NCBI GenBank assembly: GCA_022482625.1
Contig: JAKVOU010000001.1
Span: forward strand, 930,001 to 994,000
DNA from: Spirochaetia bacterium
GTDB taxonomy: Bacteria > Spirochaetota > Spirochaetia > Sphaerochaetales > Sphaerochaetaceae
Direction: 5' to 3'
DNA: 64,000 nucleotides
In this document: piece by piece, positions 8,291 to 16,970 of the stretch
Position numbering within the stretch: position 1 is the stretch's first letter
Layout: every line of letters begins with the position of its first letter
The notes under the pieces: generated by a model
Told to the model about the DNA's origin: nothing
The model's database searches: none
What the model saw: only the letters and a program-made list of their open reading frames with translations
Program-made: the position numbers and the translations under genes

Positions 8291-11200
8291 CATTCCTCCA
8301 CAGGTCCCAGCAGATAGCTATAGGACTGATAAACTTCTTCGATCAAGACCGCAGTTTCATCACTGACAGGACCGTCACCGTTAAGTATGCCGTCCCCATC
8401 CATATTTGCATGAATGATCTTACCGCCTTCCCTTATCGTAATGTCTCCACCTTCAGCAAAAAATCCTTGATTTTCACTGGATTCGAAATCTTCCATTGTA
8501 GAAAAGAGTGTAAACTTGTCTTTGTACGGTGCTCCTACATGAGGACAGAACGTAGCGCAGTTTCCGCATTCATTGCAGTAGGCATCCAGATGCAGGATCT
8601 GGAACGGATCCTCAAACATACCGGAATTCCTCATGTCAATGGCAACATTCGCACGATTCGGGCAAACTTCCACACACTTGTTGCACAGATAGGAACATTC
8701 AAGGCAACGCTTTGCCTCATTTGCGGCAAAGGCAGCTTCATCATCTTGAAGGGAAACCTGCAACCTTACCGTGTCTTTCTTGGAACGGATATCAGCAAAG
8801 TATGCATCCTCTTCTTCAGTCAGGTTTTCAGCTTCTTCATCGCTCAGTTCTTCTTCGTGTTCCTCGTGATCATCACAGCAGCAACATCCGTCATCATCGT
8901 CGTCGTCATCATCATCAGCAATGCCCTCTGCTTCATAAGTTGCATAGACCTTATCGATACAGGCATCTACCGCAGTTCTCGCAGAAGCAATGCACTTTAC
9001 GACAGTCGATGGACCACTTGCCATATCACCGAGTATAAAGACATCTGAGACCTTGCTTTCAAGGGTCTTGCCATCGTGAAGCATGCGTCCCTTCTCGTCA
9101 CAGGGAAGTCCATAGAAATTGACACTCTCAGCATCAACATGTGAAGCAATGGCAGCAATCACATGGTCACAAGGCAAGTCGTATGTCTCTCCTGTAGGCT
9201 CCGGACGCTTTCTGCCTGAAGCATCAAGCTCACCAAGTTTCATTTTCATGACTGTCAGCGTACCATCTGCACAACTCACCGGATTGGAAAGGAACCTGAA
9301 ATTGATTCCCTCCGCTATAGCCAGTTCATATTCTTCTTTTTCTGCAGGCATTTCATTGATGCTCCTGCGATACACCACCGTAACATCGGTGACACCCGGT
9401 ACCTTCATTGCAGACCTGGCCGTATCCATGGCAACGTCGCCGGCACCGACGACAATCACATGACCACTCAAAGCAGCAGATGCAGGGTTCTTCCTGAAGT
9501 TACGCAAGAAAGGTAAAGCGCCCTCTACGACGGCTTCTCCCCCTTTGAGCTTGAAGCTATTGTCTTTCTCCGTACCTATGCCATAGAAGATATAATCGAA
9601 GCCAGCAGCCTTGAGCACATCAATTTTCGTCGACTCCATGCTGCTGCCAAAGGCAAATTCCACGCCATTGGCCTTGATGAAATCGACATCGGCCTTGATA
9701 GCCTCTTCAGGAATACGGAACTGAGGGATTACATGGCGGACTACCCCACCGGCATCCTGTTCACGTTCAAAGACTTTCACCTTGAAACCTGCCCTTGCAA
9801 GCATCAGAGCCGCTGATAATCCGGCAGGTCCTGCTCCTATGACTGCAGCACTCTTGTCTGCAGGTTCTCCCGGTTTTTCCCATATTCACGTGATAAACTG
9901 TCTGTAGCCGTTTTCAGCCGCCAGTCGTTTCATCTCCCTGATCTGCACTGCACCTTCATAGTCCATACGGGTACAATGATACTGGCACTGATGGTCACAG
10001 ATGTTGCCGGTAATATTGGGAAGAGGATTCTTTGAATAGATCAAGCCAAGCGCTTCTGCATACTGCCCTTCCCCGACCAATGCAATATAGTCAGGAATAT
10101 CCTGATGAATCGGGCATGCTTCGATACAGGGTGCCACATAGCAGTCAAACAGTTCAAGCGGCGTATCCACCGATACGGTTTCTGTTCCTCTGAAAGACTT
10201 CTTCTGGAAATCACTTCCGGTACTTTTCCTTGCAAGTTCATCCAGCTTGGTTACATCAATCTTCTTCATATTCCAGGCACTTGAACGTTCCAAAAGCCTT
10301 GCCATCTGTGCGAGACGTCCATAACCACCTGGATGTAGCATATCCGTTGCCACTGTTATAGGACGGATGCCAGTTTCAAATATCTCAGTGATGTTCAGTG
10401 CATTGGCACCGCCGGAATAGGAAATGGGCAAATTCCCTTCAAATTCCTCAGAAAGCTTTGCGGCCACATTGATGCTGATCGGCATCAATGCCCTGCCGCT
10501 CATGTACATTTCCTCTCCAGGAAGCTGTCCCTGGTCATTGACAGACCCAAGGGTATTGGTCAATTTGACACCGAAACCTCTGCCGTTGGACTTTGCCAAG
10601 GCCAAAAGACGCCTAAGCATGGCAACGGCATCAGCATACTGCAGGTCTTTCTCAAAGCTTTCCCTTTTCAGATGCGTATAGTCATAGCCAAGTCCATCAA
10701 GGATGTCCCGTACCTTGTCATAGCCAAGCAACGTCGGGTTCAACTTGACGAAAGTATCGATTTTCTTTTCTGTAAGCATATAGCTGCAGATAGCCTCGAT
10801 TTCCTTCGGAGGACATCCATGCATGGTAGACAGGGTGACACTCTTCACCATCTGCGGGGAAATCCGCTTTGAAAGTCCCGAGAGTCTTGCTTCTCGGCCT
10901 GCCCAAGGACTTCCTTCAAACAAATCACCCTCAGCAAGGAAACTGTCGAGTTCATCCAAGTATTCTGCAAAACGTCCGTCCTTGCGCCCGTCCATCATGG
11001 AATCGATAAACTGCTGCATCTTTTCTGTCTTGATACCTGCAAGGTCATAGCCGACGCTCATGTTGAAAATAAAATCAGGTTCCCCCTCTTTTTTCCCTTT
11101 ATGCAAGGCCTCGAGCACATGGCAGATAATCCAAGCCTTTGCATACTCATCCCAGGCCTTGGAAAGCGTAAATTCAGTTGACCATTCAGTATTATATCCT

Positions 11201-11508
11201 TCATCCCTGGCGTCGATACATGGTTTTGCAATATCCAGATGATCCATTTGCTGGACAGTCTTCAATTCAATGAAACGTGCACCGGCAAGATAGCTGGTCA
11301 CTATATTCTGTGCAAGCTGTGTATGTGGACCTGCAGCAGGACCGACACACGTTGTGGAAGTCTGTGAAAAAACCTTGCAACGGTGCTTGCTTTCATCTTG
11401 ATAGAATTGATCCTCTGAAAAACCGAAGATTGAACGATGGTTACGGTATTCACCGATTATTCTGTTCAGCAATTCCCCGAACGGCACGGGACGCATGATA
11501 TCTGACAT
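8290..11508 (-). CDS. ygfK: YgfK-type putative selenate reductase/FeS flavoprotein, with in-frame TGA
   Basis: A single reading frame of 1073 codons interrupted only by TGA at 9886-9888 encodes a full YgfK (E. coli 1032 residues). The first part (540 codons) is a dihydropyrimidine-dehydrogenase/glutamate-synthase-like barrel ('MRPVPFGELLNRI', 'STMHGCPPKEIEAIC', 'SYSGGANALNITEIFE') ending with a cysteine-rich FeS region 'CDHQCQYHCTRMDYEGA'. After the TGA come the FAD site 'AAVIGAGPAGLSAAL', the NAD(P) site 'VIVVGAGDVAMDTARSA', and two [4Fe-4S] clusters ('CLECSYLCNKCVEVCPNR' and 'CNECGNCATFCPHVG'). Between the last two parts lies an unusual insertion at about 8800-8920: nine Asp, Gly, four Cys, then an Asp/Glu/His stretch. 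The start has AAGGAG six bases upstream. It probably carries electrons to or from XdhD. The TGA may be Sec, nonsense or error. Confidence 0.85.
9886..9888 (-). other. In-frame TGA inside ygfK
   Basis: The codon sits in the linker just before the FAD Rossmann motif ('GYRQFIT', TGA, 'IWEKPGEPADKSAAV'). Coding continues in the same frame on both sides with full family similarity, so no frameshift is involved. A CTGCAG...CTGCAG hairpin with a 9-base loop starts about 23 bases after it. The site does not look catalytic, and E. coli YgfK as I recall it has no cysteine there. Confidence 0.8.
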
Positions 11509-12032
11509 GTTCTGCTCCTTGAAATATTTTCTTTCTGCCTAAGCGGTCCATCGCCATATTGTCAATTATATTGTAAAGAGTTTTTCCCTATTGTCAATAT
11601 TATTCGCAACAAAATGCAACACTTATGGCCATAGTTACTATTTTCTAACAATATAATAAAAAGGTAAAAGTTAAAATCGGCATTGTGCAAACAATTTTGC
11701 TTTCGTGCTGTCAGTTTTGTTTCATGAAGGACCTTTCGTCAGTTTCTTCTTTCCAGCAAAACCTCAAAACCTTCAGAAGCAATCGACAGGAAAAGTAAAG
11801 TCTATATGGAAAATTTCCGAATATATAGACATAAACAGTAAGAAAAGGCAATATTGTAGACAATATTTGAGGCTGACGAACCTTATTTTTGATATTTGAT
11901 ACCATAGATTAATGTATATCACAATTATTTTGACTTAAAAATTAATTTACTGTAATTTTTGCTTTACATTTTTATCTTTTCAAATAATAATGAACTCTGA
12001 AATTACAGAAGAACCAATTTGGAGGAGCATAT
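11509..12032. promoter_or_regulatory. Divergent control region between ygfK and the PLP-enzyme gene
   Basis: This 524-base AT-rich gap separates two divergent transcription units and holds no convincing gene. Candidate sites are two TATTGTCAAT direct repeats 32 bases apart (11557-11566, 11589-11598), GCAACA-AAAT-GCAACA (11606-11621, as upstream of ygeW), and the palindrome AATATTGT-AG-ACAATATT (11850-11867). The first two groups lie within 115 bases of the ygfK start. No regulator gene for them is visible here. Confidence 0.55.
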
Positions 12033-13499
12033 ATGCTGATAAACTTACAAGTCAATCCGGAAATCAGAGAAAAGAACGCCAAAAGGTGCAAGGAAAAGGG
12101 AATCCTTCTACCGACGTTCAAGGAAATGATCAATCCTCAGCTGATCTCCGACGACATCAAGAAAAAACTTTCCACGACAGGCCTGTGGGATGTCAATCCG
12201 ACAAACCTGTACAGGATAACATGGCACAATGAGCCCAAGGAAAAAGGCGGCCAGTACGGTGGAGTCAACTTCATTGAGGTTCCTCATGAAATCACCGGTA
12301 CAAAAGCAAGGATATTTGCTTTGGTCGGCAAGTGGTTCCCCTGCGGTTGTCATAAGGTAGGTGCGACCTATGGATGCCTCGCTCCGGCTTTGGCTTGTGG
12401 CAATTTTGATGCAACCACACAACAAGCGGTATGGCCTTCTACCGGAAACTATTGCCGCGGCGGTGCTTACAATTCTGCACTCCTCAACTGCGATTCCATT
12501 GCAATCCTGCCGGAGGAAATGAGCCAGGAACGTTTCAATTGGCTGAAGACAGTTGCCGGAGAAGTCATTGCAACCCCAGGTTGTGAATCAAACGTAAAGG
12601 AAATCTTCGACAAGTGCCATGAGCTTGATGCTGAACGTGGCAAGCACATCGTCATTTTCAACCAGTTCGACCAGTTCGAAAACTATCTGTGGCATTATGA
12701 AGTAACAGGACAGGCAATCATTGAAGTCCTGCATAAGCTTGGCATCAAAGACAAGTCGTTCAGAGCTTATATTTCTGCAACCGGTTCAGGCGGCACACTC
12801 GCAGCAGGTGACCATCTCAAGAAGGAATATCCGCACATGAAGATTGTCGCAGCAGAAGCATTGCAGTGCCCCACTTTGCAGAGGAATGGTTTCGGCGGTC
12901 ACAGGATTGAGGGTATCGGTGACAAGCATGTACCATGGATACATAACGTCAAGAATACAGACATGGTCGTTTCAGTCGATGATGAAGACTGCATGAACGT
13001 CTATAGACTGTTCAACGAAAAACTGGGAACTGAATATCTTGCAAGCAAAGGCGTAAGCAAGAAAGACATCGACAATCTTCCTCTCTTCGGCATCAGCGGC
13101 GTAGGCAACCTGTTGGCAGCCATCAAGACAGCCAAGTACTATGAAATGGATGAAGATGATGTACTCTTTACCGTACTGACCGATTCCAGTGCCATGTATA
13201 CCTCCAGGATTGCTGAACTTGAGCAGAAGAAGGGAAAGTTCACCCATGATGATGCCGTAGCAATCTATAGCGGAGCATTGATGGCACAGGACATCGACAA
13301 TGTTGCTGAGCTTTCCTATTATGATCGTCTGCGTATACACAACCTGAAGTATTATACTTGGGTCGAGCAGCAGGGCAAGACCTATGAGGAAATCAAACGG
13401 CAGTGGTATGATAAGGATTACTGGGAAGAGTTGCCAAGGCTCACTTCCGAAATAGACAAGAGAATCGAAGAATTCAACGACTTGATCCGTTCCATCTGA
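12033..13499 (+). CDS. Fold-type II PLP-dependent enzyme (cysteine synthase-like lyase)
   Basis: A 488-residue protein of the cysteine-synthase/tryptophan-synthase-beta superfamily. The probable Schiff-base lysine is in 'CGCHKVGATYG', the substrate-carboxylate loop in 'PSTGNYCRGGAYN', and the phosphate-binding glycine loop in 'SATGSGGTLAAGD'. It is longer than ordinary cysteine synthases (about 310) and is not collinear with E. coli YgeX (diaminopropionate ammonia-lyase, 398), the PLP enzyme normally found in this cluster type. By position it may do an equivalent job, releasing ammonia from an amino-acid product of purine breakdown; that is inference. Start: ATG with GGAGGAG seven bases upstream. 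A hairpin-plus-T-run follows the stop. Paired with a threonine synthase gene 80 bases downstream. Confidence 0.8.
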   Translation: MLINLQVNPEIREKNAKRCKEKGILLPTFKEMINPQLISDDIKKKLSTTGLWDVNPTNLYRITWHNEPKEKGGQYGGVNFIEVPHEITGTKARIFALVGKWFPCGCHKVGATYGCLAPALACGNFDATTQQAVWPSTGNYCRGGAYNSALLNCDSIAILPEEMSQERFNWLKTVAGEVIATPGCESNVKEIFDKCHELDAERGKHIVIFNQFDQFENYLWHYEVTGQAIIEVLHKLGIKDKSFRAYISATGSGGTLAAGDHLKKEYPHMKIVAAEALQCPTLQRNGFGGHRIEGIGDKHVPWIHNVKNTDMVVSVDDEDCMNVYRLFNEKLGTEYLASKGVSKKDIDNLPLFGISGVGNLLAAIKTAKYYEMDEDDVLFTVLTDSSAMYTSRIAELEQKKGKFTHDDAVAIYSGALMAQDIDNVAELSYYDRLRIHNLKYYTWVEQQGKTYEEIKRQWYDKDYWEELPRLTSEIDKRIEEFNDLIRSI

Positions 13500-13518
13500 T
13501 CTGAAGATGGATTCATGA

Positions 13519-13546
13519 GGGACATGCTACGGCATGTCCCGTTTTT
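13519..13546 (+). terminator. Terminator-like hairpin between PLP-enzyme and threonine synthase genes
   Basis: GGGACATGC and GCATGTCCC form a perfect 9-bp stem with a 4-base loop, followed by GTTTTT. It lies inside what otherwise looks like one transcription unit, so it may lower expression of the downstream gene instead of stopping all transcription. Confidence 0.75.
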
Positions 13547-13579
13547 ACCTGCGGCAAAGGCTGCAGAAAGGACCAGACC

Positions 13580-14803
13580 ATGCGATATACCTACAGATGC
13601 TGTGACTGTGGAAAAGAATTTGCCAGTGACGAGGTCGTGTACCAATGCCCTGACTGTTCCCAGCACCAGGACGAAGGCACATTTCCAAAGGGCAATCTGA
13701 TCGTCGAACTCAACCAGGAAGATCTGGATGCACTGCGCAAAAAAGAACATGTTACGTTCTATGACTTCTTCCCCTTCCCCGTACCAGACAAAGACTGCTA
13801 TCCTGTCGGAAATACACCGCTAGCACATCCACGGAGACTTGCAGAAAAGCTAGGGCTTCCTAACCTTACCTGCAAATTGGATACCCAGCTCCTGTCCGGT
13901 TCATTCAAGGACAGGGCTTCACAGCTAGTAGCTGCACAGGCACTCCACTATGGCACTAGAAAGATTGCACTTGCTTCAACAGGTAATGCGGGAGCAGCTA
14001 TGAGTTGTGCGGGAGCAGCCTATGGGCTTGATATCATCCTGTTCGTCCCTGAAACAGCACCGATCAACAAACTGATGCAGAGTGTCCTGTACGGAGCTAC
14101 GGTTGTCCCTGTCAAAGGGACCTATGATGATGCATTTGCCCTTTCCATTGCTTACACCAAGCATTTCGGAGGTATCAACAGAAACACTGCCTACAATCCG
14201 ATGACTATCGAAGGCAAGAAATCAGTTTCCATTGAACTGTTTGAACAAATGGAAAGAAATGTACCCGATGTCATGTATGTACCGGTAGGAGATGGTTGTA
14301 TCTTCGCTGGTGTGTTCAAAGGATTCTATGATTTGAAGAAAGCCGGATTGATTGATAGGATTCCACATTTGGTCGCTGTGCAGAGCAAGCAGAGCAATGC
14401 TATTGCAAAGGCTTGGAGAACACACGAAATGGAAGCCATAGAAAAAGCGTCGACCCGTGCAGATTCCATTAGTGTTGAAAATCCTGCCAATGGCAGGATG
14501 GCTGTAAAGTATATAGATGAAAGCAAAGGCTGGGCTGTTGAAGTCGAAGACAAAGATATCCTTGCTGCACAACTTGAACTGACCAGCAAAGCCGGTATCT
14601 TTGCAGAACCGGCAGCAGCCTGTGCTTGGGCAGGATTGGAAAAAGATGCTGAGTCCCTAAAGAAAAAATTCGGTGCAGATGTCAGCGTCTGTGTCCTGCT
14701 TACAGGAACAGGTTTCAAGGATATGGCGGTATTCCAAGGAAGAGCCACCATTCCTGCTGCCATTGAAAACAGTGAAGAAGCAGTCATTGCACGATTCTCC
14801 TAA
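13580..14803 (+). CDS. thrC: Threonine synthase (PLP-dependent)
   Basis: 407 residues, class of threonine synthases with an N-terminal zinc-ribbon-like pair ('CCDCGKEF', 'CPDCSQ'). The PLP lysine is in 'LLSGSFKDRASQL', the catalytic loop in 'ASTGNAGAAM', and the phosphate loop in 'VPVGDGCIFAGVF'. It converts O-phosphohomoserine to threonine in the cytosol in classical members. Its neighbour is another PLP enzyme and both face away from the purine cluster, so a modified role in that pathway is possible but unproven. Start ATG at 13580 follows GAAAGGA (weak ribosome site AAGGA about 10 bases upstream). A strong terminator follows. Confidence 0.85.
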   Translation: MRYTYRCCDCGKEFASDEVVYQCPDCSQHQDEGTFPKGNLIVELNQEDLDALRKKEHVTFYDFFPFPVPDKDCYPVGNTPLAHPRRLAEKLGLPNLTCKLDTQLLSGSFKDRASQLVAAQALHYGTRKIALASTGNAGAAMSCAGAAYGLDIILFVPETAPINKLMQSVLYGATVVPVKGTYDDAFALSIAYTKHFGGINRNTAYNPMTIEGKKSVSIELFEQMERNVPDVMYVPVGDGCIFAGVFKGFYDLKKAGLIDRIPHLVAVQSKQSNAIAKAWRTHEMEAIEKASTRADSISVENPANGRMAVKYIDESKGWAVEVEDKDILAAQLELTSKAGIFAEPAAACAWAGLEKDAESLKKKFGADVSVCVLLTGTGFKDMAVFQGRATIPAAIENSEEAVIARFS

Positions 14804-14825
14804 TAAATCGACAAGATGATTGCAG

Positions 14826-14857
14826 GGGATGGATGCCTGAGCATCCGTCCCTTTTTT
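14826..14857 (+). terminator. Rho-independent terminator after threonine synthase
   Basis: GGGATGGATGC pairs with GCATCCGTCCC (11 bp, one G-U) around CTGA, followed by a six-T run. It ends the two-gene PLP-enzyme unit. Confidence 0.9.
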
Positions 14858-14999
14858 CTGCCAAAAAGGAAATCTTTCAGCAACTGTTTCCAAATGTCTG
14901 CCTCTTCTATCAACATAGTAGCCCAAACGACCATCTGGAAACTCGAAACATTTTGACAGTAAAACAAAAATAAAGTACCTTAATGCTACGGAGGTCACC

Positions 15000-15473
15000 A
15001 TGCAGAACTTCATCATCGGACTTGGTATCGGCATCGCAGTCGCTATCGTTACCTTGATTGCCATGGCCGTCAATAACCATAAAAAACTTTTGGAAAAGCA
15101 AACAGAAACAGATAAACTCAAGAACATGCTGAACGACAGGATGGATCTTGAAAATGAAGGCATACAGAAACTGAAAAAGGAAAATGAAACCCTGAAGAAA
15201 CAGAATGAAAACCTGAGGATTACCGTAGCAACCTATTCTCAGAAACCAGGAAGGAAAGAAATCTCCAGACTGCATGTCTATCAGCTTGCAGCAGACCGTC
15301 TGATGCTCAACTCCCCTGGCTTCGGTGCCGCATGGCAGGCTTCTTTGAAGGAAAGTGAAGACGAGTTCCAAAAGACCTATATCGGCATCCAGCCGTTCAT
15401 CAGGAAAATCATCCCTCTGAAGACAGATGCCACAGTCATAAACCAGATTCCGGAAGATCCAAACGGAAATTGA
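15000..15473 (+). CDS. Membrane-anchored coiled-coil protein of unknown function
   Basis: 157 residues. One N-terminal membrane segment ('FIIGLGIGIAVAIVTLIAMAV', residues about 4-24) is followed by a highly charged coiled-coil region (about 27-78, rich in Lys/Glu/Leu/Asn), then a compact C-terminal part with 'RKEISRLHVYQLAADRLML'. No enzyme motif is seen. The start is clear: GGAGG six bases before the ATG. The gene stands alone after the threonine synthase terminator. The architecture suggests a cytoplasmic domain tethered to the inner membrane; I do not recognise a named family. Confidence 0.72.
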   Translation: MQNFIIGLGIGIAVAIVTLIAMAVNNHKKLLEKQTETDKLKNMLNDRMDLENEGIQKLKKENETLKKQNENLRITVATYSQKPGRKEISRLHVYQLAADRLMLNSPGFGAAWQASLKESEDEFQKTYIGIQPFIRKIIPLKTDATVINQIPEDPNGN

Positions 15474-16063
15474 AAGAGCCTGCATACCTTCCAGACAAAC
15501 AACGTACACACTTGTTTATGAGCAAAGGAAGATCCAGATTCGCCTGAATCCATTCAGTGACCTTTTTCCTTCAGGCAGATCCTTTCCAATAGTTACCGGT
15601 TCCTGGTCTATGGTGAATCCGATATACCAAAGAACATAAGAAAAGCCTTTTCCCTAGCGGGTAGACTGATATCGGATTGAGAAAAATAAGAACAGCTACC
15701 TGTCTGTACTGTCAAGCATCCTGCAACCATATACCACGGAAAACTGAAGATCAAATGCCTTGGAAAGAGCAAGTTTTCCTTCTGCATTGCTATAGCTATC
15801 GGAAAACAATAGGAAAAGATGCTCTTCCAGCGACGACTGATTTGGAAAGGAATACGCATGATGTATATAGCTTCTTAGAACTTTCTATTTCCCAAAATCA
15901 AGATTTTTTCAAAATTGGGAAATAGAAAACTGCAAATCCAAACAGGTCAATTTCTCTGAAAGAAAAATAATTGCTAGAAAAACAGGAATCCACACCATGT
16001 AACGGCATTCGGGCCAACAAATGTGTTACTACCAAACAGCTACATGTGCGGATGTGTTCTGAT
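15474..16063. other. Intergenic stretch without a convincing gene
   Basis: About 590 bases. Short frames here have no family features or ribosome sites. The only clear structure is the inverted repeat at 15882-15928. Confidence 0.5.
15882..15928. repeat. 14-bp inverted repeat
   Basis: TTTCTATTTCCCAA (15882-15895) and TTGGGAAATAGAAA (15915-15928) are perfect complements around a 19-base AT-rich loop. It lies 135 bases past the end of the ATPase remnant, so it may be a terminator for it or a remnant end of a mobile element. Confidence 0.7.
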
Positions 16064-16950
16064 TTATGAATAGAAACCGAGGATCCAATCCGCCACATCC
16101 ATGATTTTTATGCCTTCATATTGGTATTCCTCATGACCTGTACGGGCAATCAGCAATCGGGGGTAAGCATCCTTGATACTGAGAAGCGGAGCCACTTCCC
16201 TTTGAAAGGTATCCGCTTCCGCGATGGAATCAGAGACTTGGATGTAGAGCTTTTCGTTACGTTTGATGGCAACGAAATCAATCTCCTTCTTGTACAGTAT
16301 CCCTGCATAAAGCTCATATCCCTGCCTCAGAAGTTCGATAGCAACAATGTTTTCTATGGCCCTTCCCCAATCCATGTTCTTTGTTCCAAGCTTTGCATAG
16401 CGAAAACTCTGGTCAACAAGATAATACTTGTCATCACTGGAAAGATATCGCTTGCCTCTGATGTCATACCGGCGTATCTTGTAAAAGGCATAGGCATTGC
16501 ACAGATATTGTATGTACTTCCCCACGGTCCTGTGATTGACCTTGTAACCGCTCTTTCCAAGCGCATTCGCAATGCTTCTTGTAGAAGAAATATTAGAGAT
16601 ATTATCCAAAAGATAATCCACAAGCCGGTCCATCAAGGTCGTATTCCGAATATTGTATTTCTTCCTAAGGTCTCTCACAATAAGGATATCGAAAACATCC
16701 CTTACGTAGTCATATCGGTCCTCTGCTTCCTTATAAAGGTAAGAACCGGCCATTCCACCTTCCTTGATGTAGTTATCGAAAGCTTTCTAAGGATTATCAT
16801 AGGAAAAATAGTCCATGTATTCACCAAAGGAAAATGGATATACCTTGATTTCGTGGGTACGACCAGTAAACAACGTAGCAAAATCAGAACTAAGTAAAAA
16901 GGCATTGGAACCGGTAATATAGACACAATCATCAAGGTTTTTACCAATAT
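16064..16950 (-). pseudogene. Remnant of an AAA-type ATPase with DUF4143 C-terminal domain
   Basis: One frame runs from the insertion element to 16064, broken by a TAG at 16787-16789. Upstream of it is '[19 protein letters not shown]', the sensor region of ATPases that carry DUF4143; downstream, 'KAFDNYIKEGGMAGSYLYK' continues the same family, followed by the winged-helix and nuclease-fold-like DUF4143 part ('RAIENIVAIELLRQGYE', 'KEIDFVAIK'). The N-terminal half with the P-loop is absent: the sequence runs into the 35-bp inverted repeat of the insertion element at 16918-16952. So the gene is both 5'-truncated and interrupted by an amber codon. Such ATPases are frequent, dispensable genes of unclear function in anaerobes. 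It is very unlikely to give a working protein. Confidence 0.82.
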
Positions 16951-16952
16951 GA
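16918..16952 (+). repeat. Left inverted end of the insertion sequence
   Basis: Perfect reverse complement of 18549-18583. The ATPase frame reads through it as [11 protein letters not shown], which happens to resemble the native sequence of that family before 'ITGSNA', so the outer boundary of the element is uncertain. Confidence 0.8.
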
Positions 16953-16970
16953 ATGTGAACGAACTTCAAC

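Noticed and set aside
11705-11905. Short opposing frames in the ygfK/PLP-enzyme gap
   Set aside because: They overlap the operator-like sites, lack ribosome sites and look like chance frames.
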